Shown: one piece after another, positions 37,401-48,159 of the stretch
Numbering within the stretch: position 1 is the first letter of the stretch
Layout: every line of letters begins with the position of its first letter
Assembly (NCBI GenBank): GCA_022702705.1
Contig: CM040429.1
Span: forward strand, 7,263,419-7,327,418
Length of the DNA stretch: 64,000 bases
Reading direction: 5' to 3'
Origin: Papilionanthe hookeriana x Papilionanthe teres
Lineage: Eukaryota; Streptophyta; Magnoliopsida; Asparagales; Orchidaceae
Notes under the pieces: generated by a model
Databases searched by the model: none
What the model was told of the DNA's origin: nothing
What the model saw: only the letters and a program-made list of their open reading frames with translations
Made by a program: the position numbers and the translations under genes

Positions 37401-40400
37401 CTGATAGTTACCGGTGCTAAATTTTTCATTTCATCTTAGACCAAACATTGATTTTTCCTTTTCCTTTATACTAGCGTAGGTGCTTCAAATTTTCCCACTA
37501 GAACAACACACTCTTTTTTAACTTACTGGTGAATAGTTTCACCATTCTGTCTGAGGGGATTTCCTGGTAATCAAAGACACGTTCCACTGTCCAGAGCTAT
37601 TTGATGAACTCTTCCAGATCTATGTGGTTGTCAACGCATAAATCAAGATTTAAAGCTACTTTAATTGACACAATCATTAAATACAACATTAATAGAGGAT
37701 ACAATGAAATGAACTAATCCAGCTAACTAATAGCCATCCAGAAGCCAGACAATTCTGACAAGTTCCATGTGAAAATGAGTTCCATGGTGAGTTCTAGGGT
37801 ACAATTTCCTTTGAAAAGTTCTTCTGGATGGCTCCTTTTACAAGAATATTTAGATGGCCTGATGAGTACCTTAGATGAATAGCTGACAATTTTGATGAAT
37901 TGGGTTCAAATTTATAAGATTTGATCAACCCAACATAGATGAACAAACGTATATTTATGGACACTTTCTTTTAAGTCTTTGAATTGAATGAGTTAAATCA
38001 TAATTTTTAGTAGGACGAGCTGACTAGTAACTTTGATGAGAATAAGATGACAAATAACTATGAATAGGATGAGCTGAGTAATGACATCGAATATAACAAA
38101 TCAAAAATAATAACTTTGAATTGCTACTGCTTCTATGACCCTCCCATCTACTGCAAGAGCTTCTTGTTTCTATGGTCCAAAGCTTATGCCCCCTCTCTTT
38201 TCTCTCTCCTTTTACTCTGCATAGATATGGTGTAGGTAACACGCTTGAATTTATTAGATAGATGATGATCGACATCATGATGTAGATGTTAGATAAATGA
38301 TAAAAGATAATGAATTTATAGGAGTTACATAATGGGCAGCAGTTTATATGAGTCCAGTAAAAAAAATCTTCATATCTTAATATTATATACTAAAATGCTG
38401 GTATTTGAAAAACCTGTCTTTTCTTTTGCTTCATTGGAGTGGGAAGATTTACATACATACCACTAAATTCATATCTAACACCTAAACTTCAATTTTTACA
38501 TATATGCCACCTTACCTATGTATGAAAAGGAGTATTTCTCTTTTAAAAGTTAAAAGGGATTATTACATGCATAGCACTCAAAACTTTGCTATTTACAAAA
38601 GTAACTGTGGTCAATTTTTTGAGTACGCACGCCACAATCAAAACATTGGGAATTTCATGGAAATGAAAAATATAAGTTGGGGTTTTGTTGTGAATTTTGA
38701 TATTTGAGTGATAATTTGAAAAACTGATGCTAGTTTTATAAATAACAAAGCTTTGTATGTAAAATTGTTCCAAGTTTAAATAGTGGTATTTTTTATGTGA
38801 TACGAAAGATTGGGTGGTATAAATTTAAAAACAAAGTTTAGGTGTTAGATATGTAAATACATAGGAATTAAGTGTTATTTATGTAAATGCCATCTTCTAA
38901 CTTAGATTGGAAACTTTACTTTCCTGCAGGATGTGGCAGGATGTACCCGTACTCGTCATGGTCAGCATACTCGCCTATTTCTGTTTCCTGGAGCAACTTT
39001 TGGTAAATTCTCCATGCCTTGCAACAACTAGAATAATATCGGAAAGATTTACATACATTTCACTCAATTCTTATGTATTTACATATCTAACAACTAAACA
39101 TCAATTTTTACATACATACCACCTTAATTGAGCATGAAAAGGTGTATTTCACCTTTAAATTTAAGTGTTAGATATGTAAATATATATGAAATGGGTGGTA
39201 TGTATGTAAATGTCCCATAATATTTACACTACCTGCAAGCTAGCTTGGTGAATCTTTTCTTATTTGAACATATTTTAATTAACAGCTAAATGCAATGGGT
39301 TCCCGTGCTCTTGCTCTATCTCTGCCTTTTTCCTGCGTGTTGGGGATTCTCTCATCCTTGATAGCATGCACAATGGGTAACGATTGCTTTCTTCTCATCT
39401 GTAATATATTAGACATAATATTTTCTTCTAGAGCTAGTTAACTTTAATAGTTTCATAATGAGAACCAAGGTTTGAAAATCCAGTTTCAGATTTGGTTTCG
39501 GTCTAGCAAGCTTTCAGTTTTAGTAATATGTTTTGATTTTTCTGTAACAATTAAAAAAATCGGAAATTTACATACTTAGCACACAACTCCTATGTATTTA
39601 CACATCTCACACCTGAACTTTCATATTTACACAGAGCAATTTGACGCTTTAAACTTATGCACACAAATATGTATTTCACTTTTAAAAAGTGATAATAACT
39701 ATTTTTTAAAAAGTGTTCTGTGTGTAAACACGAAAGTTCAGGTGTGAGATATGTAAATATATAAAATTGTGTGCTATGTAAGTAAATACCCCAAAATATC
39801 AGACCGAGGAACTTATTCGAACATAGTTTTTACTGAAAGATAGTTTTATGTAAAAATAATATGTTGTCCTAAGACATAACACACCATTGGAGTAGACAAT
39901 ACAATCTGGAACAACAATGTTTGTAGAATTTACTTGAAATTTATTTATATAAATATCTTATAAATCAGGAGTTTGTGTATAGCTCTGTCAGCTCGTATAG
40001 ATGCTACATGTCTATACATGTCGGCTTCTGATTGGTTGGATGAACCTTCCTCATTTGCACCTCATAATTTCTGGTGAAAATGAGCAGTGAAACTGAAAAG
40101 ACAGCAAAGTTTCAAACTTGTTGGTAGGTTCACTTCTGGCAGTGAAAATTAAAATCATGATGAAAACAATATAATTAAGACATCATTAGTAAAAGATATT
40201 TGATCACAACGGATGTATCTTTTCAGAGCATTCACATACATGTGATCCAACTCCTATTTATTTTAATATCCAACACGCAAACTTGACTTTTTACATTTAT
40301 ACCACCCAAATCTTTCATATCACATAAAAAAACATCACTATTTTAACTTTTAAAAAGTGAAATATAACTTTTCATGCAAATGAGGTGGCATATATGCAAA

Positions 40401-41449
40401 AATTGAAGTTTAGATGTTAGATATGTAAATCCATAGGAATTGAGTGGTATGTATGTAAAACTTCCCGTCTTTTTTTTTTTTATGACAGGGCATTATGCAT
40501 ACTAAGCGTAGGACATCTTGAGTTCTTGACCTGAGAGGGTTAAAATTTTAAGTCCAGAGCTTATCATTGCTTAAGCAAAATTTATTTATATGATTAATTG
40601 TAGTGATGTGTCTTCCATTATCTTCTCATGCTGATGACTATGAGTTACAAAACAAGAAATTTCTTCCAGTAATCATTCTCATTTGTTCTTTCACCGTTCT
40701 TGTTCATGGTTTTTAATATCTCCAAGAATAATTGCTTATATTTTTTTATGTTTGCTGCCTTGTCTGCAGTTAGCAGAGTATTCATTTGGACTTACGCTTC
40801 CTTCCAATTCGCAATTGTTGTCTTATTTGGTCACATTTTCTACACCATAGTAAGTTAGAAAATCTTTTGTATTGGAAGAAGGAAGATTTACATGCATTCC
40901 ACTCAATTCCTATGTATTTACATATCTAACACCTAAACTTCAATTGTTACATAAATATCACCTTACCCATGCATGAAAATGTGTATTTCATTTTTTTTTC
41001 AAGTTAAAGTATTGATTTTTTTCATGTGATATGAAAGATACGGGTGGTGTAAATGTTAAAGCAAAGTTTAGGTGTTAGATATGTAAATCGTAGGAACTCA
41101 GTGATAAGTATGTAAATGCCCTGAAGAAGAAATATTCTCTCGAAATTTGGCGACTAATTTAGTCCTAATGTTTTTTTTTTTCTTATCTGAATTTACACAG
41201 CTTAAAATCGTTTCCGTGTTCTCCATTCTACTTTCCTCGTTCAGTGCGTTCGGTGTAACAGTCGGCTTAAATACTTTGTTTGTTGAGTTTTTGAGATGGA
41301 GAGATAGGAGAAACAATCGACATGAAAGAAGGCAGAACAATAATGGTTCGCAGCAGCAATCAAATGAGCGTAACATGGAAGCAGAACGAGTTGAGCATAC
41401 CCCGCAGCAAGAGTATGTGAGCTACATCTCAAATATGAGTGTTTTGTAG
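31331..41449 (+). CDS. RING-CH (RINGv, MARCH-like) membrane E3 ubiquitin ligase, 8 exons, 515 aa
   Basis: Coding exons are 31331-31426, 31840-32316, 33499-33670, 34121-34430, 38930-39002, 39286-39376, 40770-40849 and 41201-41449. All junctions are GT-AG, phases agree, and the total is 1,548 nt with TAG at 41447. The product should pass ubiquitin from an E2 to membrane or other targets. Residues 1-248 are Pro/Ser-rich and probably disordered. Next is an acidic Glu-Gly repeat, then a C4HC3 RING-CH finger with Cys268, 271, 286, 288, His296 and Cys299, 312, 315. Four hydrophobic spans follow at about 357-375, 383-405, 410-432 and 434-460, then a Arg/Gln-rich tail. The block WQDVPVLVMVSILAYFCFLE is typical of plant RINGv proteins, whose usual length is about 480-520 aa. 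Intron 4 (4.5 kb) holds a gypsy remnant and an hAT element. No coding damage is seen. Targets are unknown. Confidence 0.92.
32672..32780. mobile_element. MITE M1 left half (RING-CH intron 2)
   Basis: Begins GGGCATTTTTTACATACATA and follows the M1 left arm to about 32780, where a C-rich run (CCCCCACACCCCCC) takes over. No right arm is present. Confidence 0.6.
32838..32860. repeat. (AAAG)n microsatellite in RING-CH intron 2
   Basis: A short run of GAAA/AAAG units. Confidence 0.7.
33067..33243. mobile_element. MITE M1 copy (RING-CH intron 2)
   Basis: Starts GGCATTTACTACATG and ends ATGTATGTAAATCTTTC. The arms CTATGTATTTACATATCTAA and the inverse TTAGATACATAAATACAAAG are well kept. Confidence 0.75.
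33753..33985. mobile_element. MITE M3, 233 bp with 9-bp target duplication (RING-CH intron 3)
   Basis: Flanked on both sides by ATTAATAAC (33744-33752 and 33986-33994). Terminal inverted repeats are GAAGTGC-x-AAAATAGT at the left and the inverse (CTATTTTTGCACTTC) at the right, and inner arms are also complementary. A 9-bp duplication is typical of Mutator-like elements. A decayed relative lies near 44640-44830. Confidence 0.8.
34917..36080 (-). mobile_element. LTR-like end of a - strand gypsy remnant (RING-CH intron 4)
   Basis: Left edge TGCTGGAGTTACCC parallels the ends of the LTRs at 47133 and 52180, and the style of the sequence matches those LTRs on the - strand. It lies left of - strand gag remnants, so it would be the 3' LTR of that element with pol lost. 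It is interrupted by an hAT element at 35396-35961. The right edge is approximate. Confidence 0.45.
35396..35961. mobile_element. Non-autonomous hAT element, 566 bp, 8-bp duplication GATGGAAG
   Basis: GATGGAAG occurs at 35388-35395 and 35962-35969. Ends are TAGGGCTGTCAAAACG and the inverse CGTTTACACCCCTA, as in hAT elements. Subterminal regions are full of the word GCTCGTGTTCGGCTCGTT in both directions, a known style of transposase-binding repeats. The centre is AT-rich, with a GT/GC alternating tract (35575-35640). No transposase is present. Confidence 0.88.
36850..37700 (-). pseudogene. Gypsy gag remnant, - strand (RING-CH intron 4)
   Basis: On the - strand, about 37630-37480 reads as a capsid segment (LWTVERVFDYQEIP, then a DRMVKLFTSKL stretch). 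About 37190-37130 reads as a decayed zinc knuckle (CFKCHKYEYIESVY) with the second Cys/His half lost, followed by a MVSFTT-x-QGAVKEM stretch. The same layout appears at 50.9-51.7 kb (-) and 63.2-63.98 kb (+), so these are members of one gypsy family. Stops and frame changes are frequent, and no reverse transcriptase is seen between it and the LTR at 36080. Confidence 0.65.
37701..38440. other. Intron 4 stretch with no recognisable gene
   Basis: Probable upstream debris of the - strand gypsy element. I see no primer site or LTR edge. A - strand ORF at 38024-38278 has no recognisable domain. Confidence 0.4.
38441..38895. mobile_element. MITE M1 copy interrupted by MITE M2 (RING-CH intron 4)
   Basis: The left arm starts GGGAAGATTTACATACATAC at 38441. 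The right arm ends with GGTGTTAGATATGTAAATAC and its continuation to about 38895. Between them, at 38556-38771, lies a second element with different ends. Confidence 0.75.
38556..38771. mobile_element. MITE M2, nested in M1
   Basis: Left end GGGATTATTACATGCATAGC, then a TTTGCTATTTACAAAA word. Right end AATAACAAAGCTTTGTATGT, then AAAATTGTTCC. Flanks AAGTTAAAA and AAGTTTAAA agree at eight of nine bases, so a 9-bp target duplication is likely. Related copy at 61757-61980. Confidence 0.65.
39040..39216. mobile_element. MITE M1 copy (RING-CH intron 5)
   Basis: Starts CGGAAAGATTTACATACAT and ends ATGTATGTAAATGTCCC. ATAATAT flanks both sides. It is one of the shorter members (177 bp) and forms an almost complete hairpin. 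Confidence 0.8.
39561..39792. mobile_element. MITE M1 copy (RING-CH intron 6)
   Basis: Starts CGGAAATTTACATACTTAGC and ends CTATGTAAGTAAATACCCC, with strongly complementary arms (CACACCTGAACTTTC and its inverse). Confidence 0.8.
40225..40466. mobile_element. MITE M1 copy (RING-CH intron 6)
   Basis: Left arm from GAGCATTCACATACATG. The right arm ends GGTATGTATGTAAAACTTCC. The inner arms contain the usual TTTCATATCACATAAAAAA and AGTGAAATATAACTTTTCAT words. Confidence 0.75.
40881..41121. mobile_element. MITE M1 copy (RING-CH intron 7)
   Basis: Starts GGAAGATTTACATGCATTCC and ends AAGTATGTAAATGCCC. It fills most of the 351-bp intron 7, ending 79 bp before the acceptor of the last exon. Confidence 0.8.
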
Positions 41450-41649
41450 CGCAGTTAAAAGTCAGTTATGAAGCTATTTTCAGGTATGTTTTTTAACTTA
41501 AAATACTAAATCCTTATCTTTGAGCTGAATGTTGACAAGGTTAACTGATAGAATATAATCATATTAGTAAAATCCAGAGTGAAACCATGGAGACCATGGA
41601 ATTTTCTGACAATTATTTTCACTTATGTATTAAATATTTGACTGGAAAC

Positions 41650-42484
41650 TGACATGGGAGCTTTCCTCCGGCGGTACTGTAGCAGCGCGGATCATTCTTG
41701 CCTTTTTAGCATCCCTTTCTCATTTTCACTCCCTTCCATAAAAAGTCTTCTTCCTATTCATTGCCTACCTTCTCATTTTCACTTCTATACTATTTCAAAT
41801 TCCTTACTTTTTCATCCCACTCTCCATCTTTAATTTTTGTCTAGTGTATCTCCTAATCTCTCCTATATAGGTGTTGTTTTCTGAAAACAAGATAACTTTT
41901 GGATGAGTCGAGAATTTTGAGTTCTGACTTTGAGGCATTCTTCTCTTCCGGGGGTTGTACTCGACGACGAGAAGGTGCACGGTCTATAACTCATCCAATA
42001 GTGACCGTCTCTAAGGGTACGGGTGGTGCTCTGGTTGTAGCTTGACCCTGAAGAGACATTAATCTCCGTCTGACCCCACTTCCAGCAAATGCCAACCATT
42101 TTCATGCCTCTGATCCGCTGCCCAGCAGCCGTCCACCACTTCTACTTGGTGCTGCCCACCACCCGGTTCCCCAAAACCTATTCACTCCCTATTTTTTTTT
42201 GTTGTTGCCCCTATGTCTGTGTCTAGTTGCTGCCATCACCCTCACAACATCCCGCCGGCTGTTGTACCCTCATTCCAGCCTCCTGTTACGCTCATCTCCT
42301 CAAACCAATCCCTTGACTTGCTGCCCAGCCGCCGTCCTCCAACCTCATCTCCACCCTAGTGTGTCTTCCTTGTTTGTATTGTTGTTATTCTCCTATTATC
42401 AAGAGCCGGTGTTTGTAGTCCTTTTAAATTTCAGCAATAAAATTGTCATTTTCTATTATGGTTTGGGCTTTTTCTTCAGTATCA
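41650..42484 (+). mobile_element. LTR remnant preceding a tRNA-Met-type primer site
   Basis: Ends CAGTATCA two bases before a primer site at 42487. The C/T-rich, Leu/Pro/Ser-encoding sequence is similar in style to the inverted LTRs at 47.1-48.5 and 52.2-53.0 kb. The left edge is a guess (a TG near 41656). The ORFs at 41863-42105 (-) and 42199-42627 (+) lie in it and are not supported as genes. Confidence 0.5.
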
Positions 42485-42486
42485 TT

Positions 42487-42499
42487 TGGTATCAGAGCC
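42487..42499 (+). promoter_or_regulatory. Primer binding site (tRNA-Met type)
   Basis: TGGTATCAGAGCC, complementary to the 3' end of initiator tRNA-Met, as in many plant LTR elements. No coding region follows. Confidence 0.75.
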
Positions 42500-42667
42500 A
42501 ACTCAACCCCATTCTTGTCCTAGGGTTCCATAGATACGCCCCCTGTATCAGAAACTCTTTCTTGTTAGGATATTGTCTTGTTTTATCTTTGGTAACCTAT
42601 ATCTACAAAATACATTTGGGATCCTAAAGATAAGTATTTGATTAAGGGTTATTTTCAATGATAACCA

Positions 42668-42995
42668 CTGGGGGTGTGAGTCGAGCCACTCTTTAACAAG
42701 CTCGCGAGTCGAGCTTATCAAGCCATGAGCTTAAGCTTGTTATTAAACAAGCTCGAGCTCAAGCTTGTGTTGGCTCGAATGGCCGACTGATGGTCACATT
42801 ATTGTTTTCTACTGCCAGTTGTCGTGACAATTTTCGTTATTCTCCAGCTATCGACACCTTCTCTGTTGAATTCCTATGATAATATAATTTTCAGCTCGAG
42901 CCCACGAGCTTGTTGTCATTTTTGCTAGCTAAGCTCTAATTCGAACTTACATTTTAACAGACGAGTCATGGCTCGACTCATTTATTCTCTTAACA
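42668..42995. mobile_element. Decayed hAT-like element of the GCTCGAGC-rich type
   Basis: Begins TGGGGGTGTGAGTCGAGCC, similar to the left end of the hAT element at 47761. It carries GAGCTC/GCTCGAG words in both directions and ends in CGAGTCATGGCTCGACTC. No target duplication was found. Confidence 0.45.
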
Positions 42996-43490
42996 AACAC
43001 GCATCTTGAAGCACATGTTGATGCATCTCCCATATGACTTTCCATTTTGTTGTCATGATTCAAGCACCTCATAGAGCCTCTTGGAATTAATTTGGTGCCT
43101 CTGCTTTGCCTTCTTATGCATGTTCATCCCAAAACACTTTTCTCAAAAATGATAAATTTGTTTGGGTAGGTCTGGAAGTGATTTCATCTGATACAGTTAT
43201 GGAAAAATTTCAATTTATAGGTATGCTTGTGAACAATTTTTCTTTTTGAATGAGTCTGTAAATAATCAACTTGGTTAAAATTTTAAGAGAATATCATCTA
43301 AAAAAATGAACAGAGGGTGCTCTAGGGATGTAGACAAATCTTCACAGTTTAATAGGGATGATAAAATGCCCCTAACTCCAAAACTAAATGCCCCTAACTC
43401 CAAAACTCACTCAGTTTTTTAAGTGAATAAAATGTCAAATTAAATTTGTTTAACTCCAAAACCTGTCAACTATCTTAGACTATTTTGTCT

Positions 43491-43538
<48 letters not shown>
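43491..43538. repeat. (TA)n(TG)n compound microsatellite
   Basis: About nine TA units followed by about fifteen TG units. Confidence 0.95.
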
Positions 43539-43539
<1 letters not shown>

Positions 43540-44092
43540 TTTCCAACTCAAGACTATTTGATAGTTTATTTTTGAAAATAATGATTACCTCAAGATTCAT
43601 TCATAACTTAATTTTTTAAAATTGTGGCTACTCGATCTCTATAAAATCATGACTCGTGAGCATCTAATATAGTCATAGACATAGGTAAGTCTGATTGAAT
43701 CATATAGACTTGTGTCTTGTGATCATTATCTTCGAGACTTTGATGTGTTCATTATCCATCTTAATTTAATTTTGCTCGTAGTTTTGTTGTTTATTACTTT
43801 ATAATATAAGCTAACATATTTATAATCGGTTCTTAGGAATGAATGTCAGACACATGAAACAAATCCATGTAATATGTTGTCTTGCTATCAATTTTAGGTG
43901 ATAAAATTATCTCCACATGTCAACAGCTTCCCCACAATAGCACATTAAAATTGGTAAATTATGGTAGCTGTATTTTCTCCTCACACACATCCCTTTGATG
44001 ACAGTGCCTGTTTGGGGTGGCTGCGATTTTTTTAATAATTTAATCTTAAAGTTTTTGGGGAAAAAAATAAATTCCTAAAAAGTTACGGTGCG

Positions 44093-44095
<3 letters not shown>

Positions 44096-44173
<78 letters not shown>
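44096..44173. repeat. (AT)n microsatellite, about 39 units
   Basis: Uninterrupted AT dinucleotides for nearly 80 bp, followed by ATTAAC. Confidence 0.95.
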
Positions 44174-44178
<5 letters not shown>

Positions 44179-44635
44179 CATTCTTACTGCCACCACACTT
44201 TAAATAAATTTGGTTGAAAAAAAGTAAAGCAAAAATTTCTAGAAAATAGTTCTCTAAAAGAAACTGTGGTAATGATTTGAAATGTGAACTAAACAGATCC
44301 TTAGAATACTTTCAAATTGAAGTTGACTATCATAATTATTCATAATCCTTAATTTGATTTGATTTGATAATTTTTATCCTCTGTAACCATAGGTGGATTT
44401 TCTTCCTCAATGGAGGAAGCTGTGAAGCGTGCAAAGTTAAATAGAAGAGGACAATGGTTTGCAGTCTCCTTTCTGAAGCAAAAAGAATATATTTGCGGGG
44501 TCTGTTGTTTATATATAATGGCAAATTGGTGGAAAGCTTATTTTTCTATCATTAATGTAAAGGTTTTATAGTGTTCTGTACTCATACCTGTTGCATAAAA
44601 CTGTGCAGAGAGAGCCATTATTTTGTTTTTGATTG

Positions 44636-44830
44636 AGTAAAATGTCAAACCCTCAACTATTTACATATCATCATTTTAGTCCCAGAGTTTGTTTCTTATT
44701 TATGGTGAATGTGAGGAAAAAAAAATGTTAAACTTACAAATACTGGCAGTTGTTAATTCTGATTAAAATGGGCTTAAGAAGCTGATTTAAAGTTTTGGGG
44801 ATCTAAGTAGACGCCACCTTAAATACTTAG
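44636..44830. mobile_element. Decayed relative of MITE M3
   Basis: Contains AAAATGTCAAACCCTCAACT, then a CATTTTAGTCCCAGAGTTTG stretch and the inverse-type GTTTTGGGGATCTAAG, similar to M3 (33753-33985). Edges are unclear. Confidence 0.4.
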
Positions 44831-44834
44831 AGGT

Positions 44835-45115
44835 ACAACTATCTCATAGCTCGAGCGGTCAGAGTTCCTCCATGTCCGGATTGGGCTGATATCCATACGG
44901 CATCTTGCTATCGTCCATACTCACAATGTAACTAAAATTCTTCTGTGTGGGACTCTGGGGGTGTAGTGCTAATCCAAGTCTGTTTCATTCCCTTTCAAAA
45001 TCAGTATTTATCCAACTGATAGTGGGATCTCAACTGACCCTCGAAATTCCTCGGAGTCAACTATCTGTATCTCTTTCTCGAATAAAAAATTGCTCTTACT
45101 TGTGAACGAAACTAT
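44835..45115 (+). mobile_element. Possible tRNA-derived SINE
   Basis: An A-box-like TAGCTCGAGCGG at 44847-44858 and a weak B-box-like GGGCTGATATCC near 44882-44893. A tail with AATAAAAAA sits near 45090. The B box is poor and no target duplication was found, so this is tentative. Confidence 0.3.
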
Positions 45116-45152
45116 ACAGAAGGGCCGATGAAGTTATGGTGATCAATACGAG

Positions 45153-45367
45153 AGGGAATATCATATCTAACCACTAAACTTTGCCTTTTTTACATTTATG
45201 CTACCCAAATCTTTAATATCATATAAAAAATGCACCATTTCAATTTCTAAGAAATGAAATATAAATTTTCATGCATAGGTAATAAAATGAAATGTAGGTA
45301 GAAATTAAAGTTTAGATGTTAGATATGTAAATACATAGGAATTGAGTGGTATCTTTGTAAATCTTCC
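45153..45367. mobile_element. MITE M1 copy
   Basis: A shortened left arm (GGGAATATCATATCTAACCA) and a complete right arm ending TTTGTAAATCTTCC. Confidence 0.7.
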
Positions 45368-45749
45368 TATGCTTTTACTCCTAATGAAAATTCATAAGCC
45401 ATTCATAAAAACAAACTGCCAGGATAAATTATGCATCATAAACTGATTTTTATAAGCATTAGGAGTTTTTGCATATTAATTTAAGAACAAAACTAAATTA
45501 GCGTATATTTCTTCTTTTATTGGTTAAAATGTTTTATGAAATACTACATGCCCTAAGTCTATATTATAGATTTTGGTCAATTATGGATATTGCCAATACT
45601 AATTTGCATTATATTTTGGTCCTTTATGCTTCTTTGGTTTTCTAGAATCTGTTGGTATCATTGCTGGGTTTAATTTCGTTAATTTACATTCTCATTATAT
45701 GTTCTTATTGAATTCTAATTTGTTCATGAATTACACCCAAAGAATAGAA

Positions 45750-45752
45750 TGC

Positions 45753-45793
<41 letters not shown>

Positions 45794-46430
45794 TGAGTGA
45801 TTGTGTTTATTCATAAAATAATCGCCCTCTTTTAAGGAACAATATAAGGATATTATATTTTTGCTCCTGCTTTAAAGGAGTTCGTACTAGGATATTTCTA
45901 GTATTTTACAAGTATGAAATTATAGTCTGACAACTCTCTGGCTCCGTCGACTAAACTTAATTAGCTTATGATTGGTAGGATCAGCTCAGTAGGCTGAGAT
46001 TCGTTTGGCTAGATGAGAACAACTTGATCGATTGAAATTTGTCGATTTGTTTTGGTTGGTTGATAAACCAGGATGTTGATCCTTAACCTCTGATAAAGAG
46101 CCTTTGGGTGTCTATGGTATGGTTAGGAACGTCCAAGAATTGGATTTTCTATTGGATCGGCTTTCCTATAATGATTGACTTAGATGCCTCTTTGTCTTGT
46201 CCCCGATCGAAGCGATCGAATAATTTAGGCTTAGATCATTTGGTCTTTTTTTTATCCTCCTTGTGGCTCCGTCAGCTTTGGCTTTGTTGGCTTTGGCCCG
46301 GACAACTTCACTCGGTTTGATAGGTCGGCCTTAAGGTTTTCTATCAGTGAGTCTTCCTTCGTTGTACTCTTTCCTTCGGGACCGTTAAATCTCCTTAAGA
46401 TCAATGCAGGCACATATCTTATGAACAATT
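45750..46430 (+). mobile_element. LTR-like relative of gypsy family G2
   Basis: Starts with a GA-rich run, then TTATATTTTTGCTCCTGCTTT parallels the corresponding part of the LTR at 27828-28690. The end carries GGTCGGCC-like words. No coding part follows, so it may be a solo LTR. The ORFs at 46108-46320 (+) and 46252-46443 (-) are not supported. Confidence 0.4.
45757..45790. repeat. (AG)n microsatellite
   Basis: Seventeen uninterrupted AG units. Confidence 0.95.
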
Positions 46431-46567
46431 TTATTATTTTCAAATATTATAATTTGAATGAAAGAGACTATGTTATGATGTTTAATAGCTCAATATTGGC
46501 AAAGATTGTTCAATTTATTTAAAAAAATATGGTAAAGAAGACTATGCACAAATAAGATAGTATATAC

Positions 46568-46785
46568 GTAAAATATGAGGTTTAGGTGTTAGACATATAA
46601 ATACATACCTGCCAATTCTTATGTATTTTCATGTCGAATATCTAAATTTATATTTTAAATTGATACCTCTGAGAACTTTCATATCATATGAGATATCACT
46701 ATTTTAACTTCTAAAAAGTTAAACTCGGCTTTTCATGTAGGTAAGGTAGCATATATGTAAAAATTAAAGTTTAGGTGTTAACTAA
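46568..46785. mobile_element. MITE M1 copy, rearranged
   Basis: A right-arm fragment (GGTTTAGGTGTTAGACATAT) precedes the left arm (CCAATTCTTATGTATTTTCA), and the usual right arm follows (AAAGTTTAGGTGTTAACTAA). Confidence 0.6.
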
Positions 46786-46899
46786 CATAGATATTGCTAT
46801 GTAATTATTGATTCTCTATCATATGCAATTTTTTTAGAAACTATTAATACCAAAATTGTAAATTAAATCATAGTTGGAATATAATAAATTTTAGCTCAT

Positions 46900-47120
46900 A
46901 ATTACAATAGATAGTCAGAAATTGATATGGCTTGAACCTAAATACTCTATAATTCAAGTTTTTCCTAAACTATTTCTCTAGTCTTATCCACAAAAGAATA
47001 TCATCAACAAACAAAATACATAGTCCTGCAAATGTCCAATAAGAGCATCCATAACTAAAGCAAGAAGATACTGGCTTAGCCGATACCTGATGTAATCCAA
47101 GTAAAATAAAAAATACTTGG
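46900..47120 (-). pseudogene. L1-type LINE reverse transcriptase fragment
   Basis: On the - strand, LSQYLLALVMDALIGHLQD and, after a frame change, CILFVDDILLWI are readable. This matches the plant L1 pattern (SPYLF-x-LVMD-x-L-x-x-HIQD, then FADDI), with the catalytic Asp pair kept. A RKNLNYRVFRFK segment follows, as the post-catalytic segment does in L1. Only about 70 residues are left, cut by the LTR that begins at 47133. Confidence 0.6.
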
Positions 47121-47760
47121 TCAATCCTCTCATGCCGGAGTTAACCCAGATCACGTCCCAATGACAAAGATTTATTGTGAAATACAAAAGTTATGTTGAT
47201 GATACATACAAAAAAACGGTAAATAACAACGACAACTCTACAAAATAAGAAAGGAAAACATCACGAGAAGCATAAAAACACTTTCTAGGGACGAGCGACA
47301 GATCTGGAAGGGTAGGAAGTGTTGCGGTGGATTGGGCAGCCACTGGAAGATGATGGTGGGGGACTGAACAACAGGTGGGAGGTGTTTGTAGTGGACTGGA
47401 CAACAACTGGAGGAGTTCCGATGGGTTGGAAGAGAGCAAGGCTTGTTGCGGCAACCTGTGAAGAGCTGGAGGGGTCCATGGTAGTTGGATAGTTGTTGGA
47501 GGCAGCGAACTAGCAGTAAGGAAGTTGAACAAGCTAGCTCGTGACAAAATAGGCATTGAAGATGCCGGGTGGTAGCAGAAAGACAACGAGAGGAAGGGTG
47601 ACAACAAAGAGATACAGTTCGAGTAAGGGCGGCAATAGAGAAGAGGTATAATGGAAGGATAAATATCGCATGGGGGTTGAGCTACATGGGAAGCACCACC
47701 CAGGCCCTTAGAGATGGCCACCACCTTAGACGAGTGATAGCTGGAGCACCTCCTCACCGT

Positions 47761-48090
47761 TGGGGGTGTAAACTAGCAGAACACGAGCGAGCCAGGCTCA
47801 GCTCGTGTTCGACTCGTTTATAATTCGAGCTCAAAAAGTGTGTTCGTGTTCGGCTAGTTAGCTTAGCGGTCGAACACGAGCCGTTCACGAACAAAGAGTT
47901 GTTTTGATAACCCTAATCATGTACACAAAAGATGTTAAGGATTTGGGATATTTAAAAATTATTGTTTATATTAAATCATCATTTGAATCTAATTTAATAA
48001 TTTTTATTCTATTTTCTTAATTAATACTTTTTAATTGATTATAAATCATTGTAGCGTTGTAGTCAATTAATTTGTTTAAAAATATTACTC

Positions 48091-48159
<69 letters not shown>

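Larger units (their letters stand above)
43000..44635. other. Gene-free stretch with dinucleotide arrays
   Basis: No gene or known element is recognisable. It contains TA/TG and AT arrays (listed separately). Short ORFs (for example 44336-44524, -) have no coding features. Confidence 0.5.

Noticed and set aside
41863..42627. Two ORFs as protein genes
   Set aside because: They lie in an LTR remnant that ends at a tRNA-Met-type primer site, and have no domain features.
47191..47757. 188-aa - strand ORF as a gene
   Set aside because: It lies in an LTR and is Leu/Ser/Pro-rich without domains. A similar ORF occurs in the related LTR at 52.2-52.9 kb.
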